22,599 nucleotides of DNA from Prevotella sp. UBA3837 (GCA_002392835.1 DGHX01000169.1:39328-61926), one strand, 5' to 3'; shown: positions 6,855 to 16,611, counted from the stretch's first letter. A program made the numbers and translations. Notes: generated by a model from the letters alone, not told the origin.

Positions 6855-8603
6855 CTAATCTAATTTAGCCGATTGTGTCAGCCATTCCTTTGGAGACAAA
6901 CCGGTGACAGCCTTGAAGCTGCGAAAGAAGGTAGATTCGCTGGTGAATCCTGACTCAGCGATGACAGCATACAGTTTCATCTCGGGGTTCTCGCTAAGGA
7001 GTTGCTGGGCATAATGCACACGGTATTCGGCAATGAGCTGGGCAAAGGTGCAGTGACGCTGGCTTTGGATGCAGTCGGTTAAGGTCGTGACGCTGACTCC
7101 CAACTCGACTGCGATGTCCGACAAGCGGAGGCGTGACGTGAGGTATTGCCGATCTCGTTCTATCGACTGACAGATGCGCTGCATCAGTTCCTCATCGCTT
7201 GGGGTGGCAGGTGCTTGGTTTTCAGATGGACTCTCTGCAATGGGCTTGTGGCGCTTTCTGTTAATAATAATGTACGCGAGAGCGGAGAGAAGTGCTACTG
7301 CCACGATGACCCACAGCCATGCAGACGAACAGCTCTCCGCTATAACGGGTGCCTCGCCATTGACATGCACCAGCCAGACGGTGGAGAGGGGGGCAAAGTT
7401 GTCGTGACTTGTGTTGACGCCACCGGTAATGACCAGGTTGCCGTCGGGAGTTAATACAGGAATGGTGCACCCCATGTCGGGCATGGGATCAGTATAGAGG
7501 AGCTTCAGCTTGGCTTGCCAAGCCTCCTCCTGACTCCGGGTGATGACGCTGGGGCCTGCTGGCATCTGGGCATAGTCGATGGTGAGGAAGTAGTAGCGGT
7601 TGCGCATGTCGCGGCCAACGACGTAGGCACGCTGTGCCTGCCGGTGGACAATGGCGGGGGAGTCGTAGAGGATACTGTCGCCAAAGGGAGCCATCGGTAT
7701 CACGCAATCGGTGGGCAGCAGCGTGAACACAGTGTCGCGCACCAAAGAGATGGCCAGCTGTCTGTCTGAGTTTACGACGGGCAACAGGTAGGAGTAGTCC
7801 CCCTTTTGCTCATCGCCAATGAAGCTGACGTCGCTGCTGAAAGAACGTTCAAAAGGCATGGGCTGCCACTCGTCCAGCAGCGGAACGCTGAACGGAGTGC
7901 CCTTCATGCGGTCGACAGTAGAGCTGCCCACAGGCTGGTAGCGGGTGTCGTGAGCCCCCAAGATGATGACATCGCCATCAGATGTGCGGAAGATATAGGG
8001 GCACATACGTTCCACGGCCACTTCCTTGACCAGCGAGAAGGTCTTCTTGCCATCGAACAGTTCAATAGCATCGTGATGAAAGTGATTGCCGACGATAACC
8101 ACGCGACCACTGTCGAGCTCGATGCCCTGTGCCAGCGTGCGCTTGGTGTAGAGGCTGCTGAAGCCTGTGCAGGTGTGTGAGGCTGGGTCGTAACTTTCAA
8201 CCAGATAGCTCTGCCCTATGCCTAACGGCTCACTATGACCGCCAGCCAGCAACACCTTTCCCGACGTCAAAGGCACAGCGAGGCCATTGTCGTGGGGGTA
8301 TTCTGTTGGCAGCTGATGCCATTGGCCGTCCTTGTAGTATTCTGCCGTAGCTGTGGGCTTGAAGCTTATGGTATGTCCACCCACCACCGTCAGCTCATCG
8401 CCTGCATAGAACATGTTGTGGCCGGCACGGGGAATGTTCAGCTCGGGCAGACGCTCAGCATTGACTTTTACAATGGGACATAAAGCCATGTCGCCTTCAG
8501 GGAGTGCCAACATCCCGTCTGCGTATGCAGAAAGAGTCCACGCTCCAGCGGCCAAGGCCAACAGGCTGCAGCGAACGCTATTTCTGAATGATGAGACCTC
8601 CAT
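6855..8603 (-). CDS. Membrane-spanning kelch-like sensor fused to an AraC-family DNA-binding domain
   Basis: A 582-residue one-component regulator. Residues 1-28 are a signal peptide. Residues about 55-415 form a periplasmic beta-propeller-like domain with kelch-type repeats: MFYAGDELTVVGGH, LTSGKVLLAGGH, LDSGRVVIVGNH, SDGDVIILGAH, TPDGNLVITGG. A transmembrane helix lies at about 428-448 (SAWLWVIVAVALLSALAYII), followed by RKRHK on the cytoplasmic side. The C-terminal 100 residues are an AraC HTH domain, with first helix pair around 490-515 (LRLSDIAVELGVSVTTLTDC) and second around 544-571 (YAVIAESGFTSESTFFRSFK, then TGLSPKEW). There is no kinase or receiver, unlike hybrid two-component systems of the phylum. 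The start overlaps the GH97 gene by 26 bases, and no later start would retain the signal peptide. It probably senses a glycan product and controls nearby genes; ligand and targets are unknown. Confidence 0.87.
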   Translation of the reverse strand: MEVSSFRNSVRCSLLALAAGAWTLSAYADGMLALPEGDMALCPIVKVNAERLPELNIPRAGHNMFYAGDELTVVGGHTISFKPTATAEYYKDGQWHQLPTEYPHDNGLAVPLTSGKVLLAGGHSEPLGIGQSYLVESYDPASHTCTGFSSLYTKRTLAQGIELDSGRVVIVGNHFHHDAIELFDGKKTFSLVKEVAVERMCPYIFRTSDGDVIILGAHDTRYQPVGSSTVDRMKGTPFSVPLLDEWQPMPFERSFSSDVSFIGDEQKGDYSYLLPVVNSDRQLAISLVRDTVFTLLPTDCVIPMAPFGDSILYDSPAIVHRQAQRAYVVGRDMRNRYYFLTIDYAQMPAGPSVITRSQEEAWQAKLKLLYTDPMPDMGCTIPVLTPDGNLVITGGVNTSHDNFAPLSTVWLVHVNGEAPVIAESCSSAWLWVIVAVALLSALAYIIINRKRHKPIAESPSENQAPATPSDEELMQRICQSIERDRQYLTSRLRLSDIAVELGVSVTTLTDCIQSQRHCTFAQLIAEYRVHYAQQLLSENPEMKLYAVIAESGFTSESTFFRSFKAVTGLSPKEWLTQSAKLD

Positions 8604-10674
8604 TGGGCTGAATCTCTACTTTTGCCTTTCCCTTCTTGTCGACCTTGAGGGTGGTCAGCACGGGCTGGCCCGTCTTGGCATCGTCGACGTAGTACTTCAG
8701 CTTCGAGCCGGCAGCGAACATGGGCAGGTCGAGGGTTAGCTTCAGCGGCTCTTTCATTGCGCTCAGGCCTGCCACGTACCACTGGTCACCGTGGCGGCGG
8801 GCCAGCACGACGTAGCGGCCGGGGTAGCCGTCGATGAAGCGCGTCTCGTCCCAGGTGGTGGGCAGTGCGCGCAGCCAGTCCACCTCAAACTGGGGCAGCT
8901 CGTTCTCCGTCAGGTTGTTGGGCTGCATGGCCACACACTGCACGGCGGTCTGCATGGTGATGCCGCTGGCCATTTCGAAGATGTCGGTGGTCTTGCGGGT
9001 GTGGCGGCTCTTGTTGTCGCGCGACAGGTATTTGTTCATGATGATGCCGCCCCAGTCCATCGATGCCGAGGCATTGCGGCAGAAGGGGTGCATGCAGAGG
9101 TCGAAGGGCTGGCGCAGTGCCGACTCCTCGTTGAAGAACACGTTCTCCGAGGCGAGGACGGCCTCGCTGGCCACGTAGTTGGGGTACATGCGCTCCCATC
9201 CGCGGGGCAGGGTGCAGCCGTGGAAGATGCACTGCAGGCCGTAGCGGTTGGCATCGTAGAGGATGTCCTCGTAGAGCTTCATCGTCTCCTGCTTGTCGCC
9301 GCCGAAGAAGTCGACCTTGATGCCCTTCACGCCTATGGACTTCAGCCAGGCCATCTCGCGGTCGCGGGCAGCGGCGGTGTTCATGCACTGGCGGGGCGTC
9401 TGCGGGGCGTCGTTCTCATAGCCGTTGCTGTTGTACCAGAGCATGAGCGAAACACCCTTCGACTGGGCGTAGCGCGACAGCTCGGCCATGCGGTCGCGGC
9501 CGATGTTCTGGTCCCACCAGTTATCGACGAGGCACAGCTCGTAGCCCATCTTCGAGGCCAGGTCGATGAACTGCACCTGGTCGTCGTAGTTGATGGAGTT
9601 ATCCTGCCAGATGAGCCAGCTCCATGTGTAGCGGCCGCTCTGGTAGTCGGTGCTGGGTTCGTAGAGGGGCTCCACCACGTCATATTGCACGGTGGTCTCA
9701 ACGATGGGTTTCAGCGTCGTGCCCACGGTGATGGTTCGCCAGGGCGTCGAGCCGGGCAGGGCGATGCCGGGCGTGGCCGAGCCGATGCCGTTGTTCTCGC
9801 CCGCCATGGGGTAGGCAATCTGATAGGAAGCCCCCCCTACGGCCCCCGAAAGGCTACGGGTAGGCGAGCTTTGCTCGGGAATGGGGGCTTCTATAGACTT
9901 GTAGTCGGAGAGGTGGCTGCCGCAGTATTGGCTGCTGACGCCGGTTTCAGAGATGAGCACCCAGGCATCCGTCGTTGTGGCGGTGCTGTTCTTGTCTTTG
10001 CGGATCGGTGCTATAGTAGCCCCCTTGGGGGCCGAAGGGGGGGCTTGGACTTTGAACAGGCAGGGGAAGGTGTATCCCTGTCCGAACTGCGACTGCTGCT
10101 GCATGGGTGCATCGGCCTGGTACACCTCCTCGTAGCTGGGCTTCGTGCGCTCCCAGCCCACCATCGCCTTGCTCTGCGGGGTGAGGAAGGTGGTGGTGCC
10201 CTCGGGCAGGCTGAAGGCCGTCTGCTCGCTCCTGATGACGGCGCTCTTCGGGTTGTCGTTCTTCTGCCGGGGAATGAGGTAGCGGAAGGCCACGTCGTTG
10301 TCGCCAACCGAGAACTGCATGCTCATCCTTTGCTGGCAGGCGTTCTCGAAGTCGATGGTGAGCAGCGTGGCCACATAGTGTATGTGCGAGTGCTTCACCT
10401 GGCGCATCTCGTAGCACTCGTCGCGCTGTTCGGCCTTCGTAGTGAGTATCTTCAGCCCTTCGGTGAAGTCGCCGAAGTCGGCCGTGAAGCCCAGTGCCGA
10501 TGGCAGCAGCACCTGTCGTCCATCCAGCGTGAGGGCGTAGGTGGGGCGTCCCCCCTCGTCGCTCACCGTCACCACGAGTTTTCCATTCGGCGAAGCCATC
10601 GACACCTCGCGGGCCGGCAGCGTTGCGGGCAGCAGGGCCAGCAGCCCCAGCATTATTCGTCTGATTCCTGTCAT
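8578..10674 (-). CDS. GH97 alpha-glycosidase, probably retaining alpha-galactosidase type
   Basis: This 698-residue exported enzyme has a signal peptide (1 to about 21), an N-terminal beta-sandwich (25-320), a TIM barrel (about 330-600) and a C-terminal beta domain. WSWLIWQD (351-358), LVDNWWDQ (382-389), GIKVDFFGGD (451-460) and NYVASEAV (499-506) are GH97-like. Asp455 in KVDFF is in the place of the nucleophile of retaining members (Bacteroides BT1871 type) and Glu504 is the likely acid/base; inverting SusB-type alpha-glucosidases lack this Asp. The product would thus release alpha-galactose, though a related alpha-pyranoside such as beta-L-arabinopyranoside is possible. Residues 210-222 and 260-283 are encoded by GC-rich palindromic elements and appear as extra loops. 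It is the first gene of a unit with the kelch-AraC regulator and has a clear promoter. Confidence 0.9.
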   Translation of the reverse strand: MTGIRRIMLGLLALLPATLPAREVSMASPNGKLVVTVSDEGGRPTYALTLDGRQVLLPSALGFTADFGDFTEGLKILTTKAEQRDECYEMRQVKHSHIHYVATLLTIDFENACQQRMSMQFSVGDNDVAFRYLIPRQKNDNPKSAVIRSEQTAFSLPEGTTTFLTPQSKAMVGWERTKPSYEEVYQADAPMQQQSQFGQGYTFPCLFKVQAPPSAPKGATIAPIRKDKNSTATTTDAWVLISETGVSSQYCGSHLSDYKSIEAPIPEQSSPTRSLSGAVGGASYQIAYPMAGENNGIGSATPGIALPGSTPWRTITVGTTLKPIVETTVQYDVVEPLYEPSTDYQSGRYTWSWLIWQDNSINYDDQVQFIDLASKMGYELCLVDNWWDQNIGRDRMAELSRYAQSKGVSLMLWYNSNGYENDAPQTPRQCMNTAAARDREMAWLKSIGVKGIKVDFFGGDKQETMKLYEDILYDANRYGLQCIFHGCTLPRGWERMYPNYVASEAVLASENVFFNEESALRQPFDLCMHPFCRNASASMDWGGIIMNKYLSRDNKSRHTRKTTDIFEMASGITMQTAVQCVAMQPNNLTENELPQFEVDWLRALPTTWDETRFIDGYPGRYVVLARRHGDQWYVAGLSAMKEPLKLTLDLPMFAAGSKLKYYVDDAKTGQPVLTTLKVDKKGKAKVEIQPNGGLIIQK
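9827..9896 (+). repeat. Palindromic element A inside the GH97 gene
   Basis: GAAGCCCCC (9827-9835) and GGGGGCTTC (9883-9891) are perfect 9-bp inverted ends, followed by TATAG. The 5' part AAGCCCCCCCTACGGCCCCC (9828-9847) matches element B, reversed, at 19 of 20 positions. Inside is a small CGAGC/GCTCG stem (9865-9877). It is read by the GH97 gene as residues 260-283 without breaking the frame. Compared with B it has 33 more central bases, exactly 11 codons. Confidence 0.8.
10011..10046 (-). repeat. Palindromic element B inside the GH97 gene
   Basis: Read leftward it starts AAGCCCCCCCTTCGGCCCCC and ends GGGGGCTACTATAG, the same two ends as element A but joined by only two bases. It is in the opposite orientation to A and is translated as residues 210-222 (QAPPSAPKGATIA). 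GCCCCC/GGGGGC can form a strong stem in the mRNA. Confidence 0.8.
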
Positions 10675-10702
10675 AACTGTTCTGTTAGATTAATAGATGG
10701 TG

Positions 10703-10736
10703 CAAAGTTACGAAAAAAATAATTATCTTTCGCAAA
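10703..10736 (-). promoter_or_regulatory. Bacteroidetes-type promoter of the GH97 / kelch-AraC unit
   Basis: TAACTTTG (10703-10710, read leftward) matches the -7 consensus; TTTG (10733-10736) lies 22 bases upstream as the -33 element. The leader is about 25 bases. It is back to back with the promoter of the acyl-CoA synthetase gene. Confidence 0.72.
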
Positions 10737-10812
10737 TTATTAAAATTTATTCGTTTCTTTGCACTCAGTTTTTATTTATTTTTGCGACCCGCATTTCTTT
10801 CCGCCCGTTTTC

Positions 10813-10843
10813 TTGTCGGTTACAGAAAAAAATGCTATCTTTG
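10813..10843 (+). promoter_or_regulatory. Bacteroidetes-type promoter of the acyl-CoA synthetase gene
   Basis: TATCTTTG (10836-10843) is the -7 element and TTG (10813-10815) the -33 element with a 20-base spacer. It supports the start at 10872 rather than the in-frame ATG at 10782, which lies upstream of this promoter. Confidence 0.7.
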
Positions 10844-10871
10844 CAGCGAAATTCTGAAACAACTTAAGACT

Positions 10872-12932
10872 ATGATTAACCGGCAACTATTGCAACCAGA
10901 GAGTATCGTCGTCATCGGCGGCAGTAACAACGTTCATAAACCTGGCGGCGCCGTGGTGCGCAACCTGCTCAGCGGCGGATATCAGGGTGTGCTGCGCATC
11001 GTCAACCCGAAGGAGGACGAGGTGCAGGGCATCAAGGCCTTCCACGACGCGAAGGAGCTGCCCCCCACCGACCTGGCCATCCTGGTGGTGGCCGCCCGCT
11101 TCTGTCCGCAGTATGTAGAGATGCTGGCGGCCGAGAAGCAGGTGCGCGCCTTCATCATCATCAGTGCCGGCTTCAGCGAAGAGACCCATGAGGGTGCCCA
11201 GCTGGAGCAGCAGATACTGAGCACCTGCGAGCAGTACGGCTGCGCCCTCATAGGCCCCAACTGCATCGGCCTGCTCACACGCTGGCACCACTCGGTGTTC
11301 ACCAAGCCCATACCGCAGCTCACGCAGCGGGGCGTCGACTTCATCAGTGGCAGCGGCGCTACCGCCGTGTTCATCCTCGAGAGCGCCGTCAGCAAGGGCC
11401 TGCCCTTCAACTCGGTGTGGAGCGTGGGCAACGGCAAGCAGATAGGCATAGAGACGGTGCTGGAGTATATGGACGAGCACTTCGACGCCGAGCGCGACTC
11501 GCTGGTGAAGCTGCTCTACATTGAGAACATCGCCGACCCCGACAAGCTGCTCTTCCATGCCACGAGCCTCATACGCAAGGGCTGCCGCATAGCGGCCATC
11601 AAGGCGGGTTCGAGCAGTGCCGGCAGCCGTGCCGCCTCGAGCCACACCGGGGCCATCGCGTCGAGCGACTCGGCCGTGGAGGCCCTGTTCCGCAAGGCCG
11701 GCATCGTGCGCTGCTTCTCGCGCGAGGAGCTGACCACCGTGGGCTGCATCTTCACCCTGCCGCGCTTCAGCGGTAAGAACTTTGCCATCATCACCCATGC
11801 CGGAGGCCCGGGCGTGATGCTCACCGACGCGCTGTCGAAGGGCGGCATGAAGGTGCCGCAGCTCAGCGGCCCCGTGGCCGACGAGCTGAAGGCACAGCTG
11901 TTCCCCGGCAGCAGCGTGGCCAACCCCATCGACATCCTGGCCACGGGCACGCCCGAGCACCTGGGCATCGCCATCGACTACTGCGAGCAGCGCTTCGACA
12001 ACATCGACGCCATCATGGTCATCTTCGGCACGCCGGGCCTGGTGCAGCTCTACGAGGCCTACGACGTGCTGCACAAGAAGATCCTGGAGTGCCGCAAGCC
12101 TATCTTCCCCATCCTGCCCAGCGTGAACACCGCGGGGCCGGAGGTGCAGGAGTTCCTCAGCCGCGGACACGTGAACTTCAGCGACGAGGTGACGCTGGCC
12201 ACGGCACTGACGCAGGTGATGAAGACGCCTGCGCCCGCCGACCAGAACGTGGTCATCAACGGTGTCGACGTGCCGCGCATACGCAAGATCATCGACGGCC
12301 TGGAGGAGGACGGCTACGTGTCGCCGTCGGTGGTGCACGACCTGCTGGCCAGCGCCGGCATACCCACGGTGCCCGAGTTCGTCAGTGCCGAGAAAGAGAC
12401 GGTGCTTGCTTTTGCCGAGAAGACGGGCTTCCCCGTGGTGGCCAAGGTGGTGGGACCGGTGCACAAGAGCGACGTGGGCGGCGTGGCGCTGAACATCCGC
12501 TCGAAGGAGGTGCTCAGCGCCGAGTTCGACCGCATGATGCAGATTGAGGATGCCACGGCGGTGATGGTGCAGAAGATGATTCGCGGAACGGAGCTCTTCA
12601 TCGGCGCCAAGTATGAGCCGCGCTTCGGCCATGTGGTGCTCTGCGGCCTGGGCGGCATCTTCGTCGAGGTGCTGAAGGACGTGTCGTCGGGCCTGGCCCC
12701 GCTGAGCTACGAGGAGGCCTTCTCGATGATTCACTCGCTGCGCGGCTATAAGATCATACGCGGCACGCGAGGGCAGAAGGGCATCAACGAGCGGAAATAC
12801 GCTGAGATCATCGTCCGTCTGAGCACCCTGCTCCGCTTTGCCACCGAGATAAAGGAGATGGACATCAACCCCCTGCTGGCCGACGAGCAGGACGTCATCG
12901 CCGTTGACGCCCGCATCCGTGTGGAGAAGTAG
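10872..12932 (+). CDS. ADP-forming acyl-CoA synthetase (acetate-CoA ligase type), fused alpha and beta parts
   Basis: The 686-residue cytoplasmic product has the domain order of single-chain ADP-forming acetyl-CoA synthetases: a CoA-binding Rossmann domain (1 to about 130, with VVIGGSNNVHKPGG and ALIGPNCIGLL), succinyl-CoA-ligase-like domains (about 150-450, with SSHTGAIASSD) and an ATP-grasp domain (about 470-686, with FPVVAKVVGPVHKSDVGGVA and KEMDINPLL). His258 in SSHTGA is the expected phosphohistidine. The family converts acyl-CoA, ADP and phosphate to acid, ATP and CoA, or the reverse, so it fits ATP formation during fermentation to acetate. There is no GNAT domain, unlike the related protein acetyltransferases. 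The start at 10872 follows the promoter and removes a non-conserved 30-residue extension. It is a lone rightward gene, divergent from GH97 and ended by a large inverted heptamer array. Confidence 0.9.
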   Translation: MINRQLLQPESIVVIGGSNNVHKPGGAVVRNLLSGGYQGVLRIVNPKEDEVQGIKAFHDAKELPPTDLAILVVAARFCPQYVEMLAAEKQVRAFIIISAGFSEETHEGAQLEQQILSTCEQYGCALIGPNCIGLLTRWHHSVFTKPIPQLTQRGVDFISGSGATAVFILESAVSKGLPFNSVWSVGNGKQIGIETVLEYMDEHFDAERDSLVKLLYIENIADPDKLLFHATSLIRKGCRIAAIKAGSSSAGSRAASSHTGAIASSDSAVEALFRKAGIVRCFSREELTTVGCIFTLPRFSGKNFAIITHAGGPGVMLTDALSKGGMKVPQLSGPVADELKAQLFPGSSVANPIDILATGTPEHLGIAIDYCEQRFDNIDAIMVIFGTPGLVQLYEAYDVLHKKILECRKPIFPILPSVNTAGPEVQEFLSRGHVNFSDEVTLATALTQVMKTPAPADQNVVINGVDVPRIRKIIDGLEEDGYVSPSVVHDLLASAGIPTVPEFVSAEKETVLAFAEKTGFPVVAKVVGPVHKSDVGGVALNIRSKEVLSAEFDRMMQIEDATAVMVQKMIRGTELFIGAKYEPRFGHVVLCGLGGIFVEVLKDVSSGLAPLSYEEAFSMIHSLRGYKIIRGTRGQKGINERKYAEIIVRLSTLLRFATEIKEMDINPLLADEQDVIAVDARIRVEK

Positions 12933-12933
12933 A

Positions 12934-13056
12934 GGAAAGAGGAAAGAGGAAAGTGGAAAGAGGAAAGTGGAAAGAGGAAAGTGGAAAGAGGAAAGTGGAA
13001 AGAGGAAAGTGGAACAAACTATTCTCTTTCCACTTTCCTCTTTCCACTTTCCTCTT
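12934..13056. repeat. Inverted heptanucleotide arrays between convergent genes
   Basis: Eleven tandem copies of GGAAAGA or GGAAAGT fill 12934-13010, one base after the stop codon at 12932. After a short spacer, four inverted copies (TCTTTCC/ACTTTCC, 13025-13052) run almost to the stop codon of the opposing gene at 13059. The arms can pair perfectly over about 32 bp (for example 12972-13003 with 13025-13056), also in registers shifted by 14 bases. Apart from the T in alternate units, one strand is all purine. It probably ends transcription from both sides. Confidence 0.9.
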
Positions 13057-13058
13057 AA

Positions 13059-15104
13059 TTACAGGGCGTATTCGAGCATGACCATCGTGTAGGGCTGCAG
13101 TTCAAGGCTGAACTTCTTCTTTGCCTTCAGCTGCTCCTTCTGCGGTGCTATGGGCTGCTGGTCGAAGTTGTTCTCGTCGTTGGGCTGTCCGCTGAGCGTG
13201 GTCTTCGTGACCATCTTCTTCAGTCCGAAGCGGCCGAGGTTGACGTTGGCCGTCTTTGCCTCGCTGCCGGCGTTGACCAGCTTCACGTAGAGTCGGCGCG
13301 TTTTCACGTTCAGCACCACGCTCTGGCCGTAGTGCACGTCCTCCTGGGGCTGCTGCACGCCGGGCTCGTCGCCCTCGAAGGTCACGCAGTCGCCGTAGTA
13401 GTACTGTCCGGCGCTCTGGCCGAACATCTGCTGCACGTAGTAGGAGCAGGTGAGGTAGGGGCGCTCGTTGTCGAAGTAGATGAGGTCGGGGTTCCAGTTC
13501 GTGGCACCCTTGCGGGCGAAGAGCGGGGCATACGAGGTCATGCAGACGACGTCGCCGTTGCGCTCCACATGCAGCAGGTAGAGGCCCTCGGCCAGTGCGT
13601 CGATGAGCTTCTTGTCCTTGGCGGCATACTCGCCCAGGTAGACCTTCGTCTTGCGGTCGCGCGGGTAGCTGTCGTACTGACGGCTCTTCAGGAAGTAGCT
13701 GTTCTGCTCGTAGTAGTGCTCGTCGATGATGGGCATGCCCAGCTCCTCGGCCAACTTCCAACCAGCCTCATAGTCAGGGTTCTCGGGGTGAGAGCCGGGG
13801 CCGGCGGTGCCCACGATGATGATTTCGGGGTGCGCCTTTGTCACCTTTTCATACATATACTTGAAGCGCTCTATGAACTCGGGCGAAATCTTCTCCTCGT
13901 TGCCAATGCCGAGATACTTCAGACCGAAGGGCTTGGGGTGTCCCTGGTCGGCGCGCATCTTGGCCCACTTGCTGGTGGCAGGGTCGCCGTTGGCCCATTC
14001 TATCAGGTCGAGGGCATCCTCCACCCACTCGTCCATCTTGTCCATGGGCACCACCTCCTGTGCCTGCTTAGGCCACATGTTCCAACCGCCGTTGGTGCCT
14101 TGGCAGGAGACACCGCAAGGCAGGATGGGCACGGGCTCCATGCCGAGGTCCTCGCAGAATTGAAAGTACTCATAGTAGCCCAGACCCATGGACTGGTGGT
14201 AGCCCCACGTGTTCTTCAGCTGCTCTCGCTTGTGGCGCGGTCCGATGGTGTTCTTCCAGCGGTAGGTGTTCCAGAAGCCATCGCCGCCACCGTGAGCCAC
14301 ACAGCCGCCGGGGAAGCGCATGAACTTTGGCTGCAGGTCGGCCAGAGCCTGGGCCAGGTCCTTGCGCAGGCCGTGACCCTTGTAGGTGTCCTGCGGCATG
14401 AGCGACACGTCGTCGAGACGCACGTCGCCCTCATTGAGCACTAGGATTTGAAGGGCACCCTTCGTGCAGTCCGCATTGGGCGTGAGGGTGGCGGAATACG
14501 TCTTCCATTCTTCTCCTGCCATTTGGTTGGCAGCCAAGTCGAAGATAGTCTCGGCCAACAGCTTCGGGTCCTTACCCCAGCCCTGCGGTTCCACGAGTGC
14601 CACGCGCACCTGCTTGGCAGCGCCTATGTTGACCATGCGCATAGAGAAGTCGTACTTCGCACCTGCTTTAAGCACGATGCCGTCGAAGCCGTCGTTCTGC
14701 AGTCCGTAGCCCCGCCAGCCCTTGTAGTCATAGAACTCCTTGGCGCGCTCAACATGGAGCAGCATGTCGGTGTGAGAGATGTAGGGCTGCGTGTAACTGT
14801 ATAGTCCGGGGACTCCAGTCGTGGTGGGTCGTATGAATCCTAAGGAGTGGCCCGGGCGTATGACTTTCCACGCCGTCGCAGGCCCCCATCCGTCCTTCTC
14901 GTTGGCGTTGTACTCGAAGGAGCCGTTCTGCAACAGCTCGGCATAGAGTCCGCCGTCGGCACTGCTCGAGATGTCCTCGAAGAAGATGCCGATCAGTTCG
15001 TCGCTGATGGCCTTGCCGCCCTTCGGGGCCGACATAGGCCGCTGGGCGCTCATGCCCAGTGTGGCTGCCATGAGCACGGCAGCCAGTGCTGTTTGTCTTT
15101 TCAT
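13059..15104 (-). CDS. GH51 alpha-L-arabinofuranosidase, exported
   Basis: The 681-residue product has a signal peptide (1-20, cleaved near SAQ). GIFFEDISSSADGGLYAELL (39-58) is the classic start of GH51. Residues about 73-235 interrupt the family core and look like a CBM4-type carbohydrate-binding sandwich. The TIM barrel follows with FMRFPGGCVAHG (261-272), LGIGNEE (398-404, acid/base Glu403) and VYLGEYA (488-494, nucleophile Glu492), and a C-terminal beta domain ends the protein. The family removes non-reducing arabinofuranosyl groups from arabinan and arabinoxylan with retention. It lies 68 bases after the aldo/keto reductase gene; the gap holds a heptamer array and no promoter, so it is likely co-transcribed with that gene. 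Confidence 0.92.
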   Translation of the reverse strand: MKRQTALAAVLMAATLGMSAQRPMSAPKGGKAISDELIGIFFEDISSSADGGLYAELLQNGSFEYNANEKDGWGPATAWKVIRPGHSLGFIRPTTTGVPGLYSYTQPYISHTDMLLHVERAKEFYDYKGWRGYGLQNDGFDGIVLKAGAKYDFSMRMVNIGAAKQVRVALVEPQGWGKDPKLLAETIFDLAANQMAGEEWKTYSATLTPNADCTKGALQILVLNEGDVRLDDVSLMPQDTYKGHGLRKDLAQALADLQPKFMRFPGGCVAHGGGDGFWNTYRWKNTIGPRHKREQLKNTWGYHQSMGLGYYEYFQFCEDLGMEPVPILPCGVSCQGTNGGWNMWPKQAQEVVPMDKMDEWVEDALDLIEWANGDPATSKWAKMRADQGHPKPFGLKYLGIGNEEKISPEFIERFKYMYEKVTKAHPEIIIVGTAGPGSHPENPDYEAGWKLAEELGMPIIDEHYYEQNSYFLKSRQYDSYPRDRKTKVYLGEYAAKDKKLIDALAEGLYLLHVERNGDVVCMTSYAPLFARKGATNWNPDLIYFDNERPYLTCSYYVQQMFGQSAGQYYYGDCVTFEGDEPGVQQPQEDVHYGQSVVLNVKTRRLYVKLVNAGSEAKTANVNLGRFGLKKMVTKTTLSGQPNDENNFDQQPIAPQKEQLKAKKKFSLELQPYTMVMLEYAL

Positions 15105-15120
15105 GTCTTTTCTATGTTGT

Positions 15121-16528
<1,408 letters not shown>

Positions 16529-16557
16529 TATTCAGTCCATGTTTTAGGTTGATGGTG

Positions 16558-16588
16558 CAAAGGTACTAATAAGATGGCAAAAGACAAA
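16558..16588 (-). promoter_or_regulatory. Bacteroidetes-type promoter of the aldo/keto reductase-GH51 unit
   Basis: TACCTTTG (16558-16565, read leftward) is the -7 element and TTTG (16585-16588) the -33 element, with a 19-base spacer. It lies in the 83-base gap after the GH43 gene. Confidence 0.72.
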
Positions 16589-16611
16589 GGGAATGGGCGC
16601 TTTTTTTCATT

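Noticed and set aside
8791..10722. Open frame of 643 codons antisense to GH97
   Set aside because: It mirrors the GC-rich GH97 gene, has Ala/Val/Gly/His-rich composition with no domain, and runs through the GH97 promoter.
10782..10871. 30-residue N-terminal extension of the acyl-CoA synthetase
   Set aside because: It would begin upstream of the TATCTTTG promoter and is not family-like; the CoA-binding domain begins properly at the ATG at 10872.
10887..12734. Open frame of 615 codons antisense to the acyl-CoA synthetase
   Set aside because: Composition (His, Ala, Leu, Arg) is typical of the opposite strand of GC-rich codons; no promoter or known motif.
12934..13056. CRISPR-like array
   Set aside because: Units are seven bases long, directly adjacent with no spacers, and part of the array is inverted.
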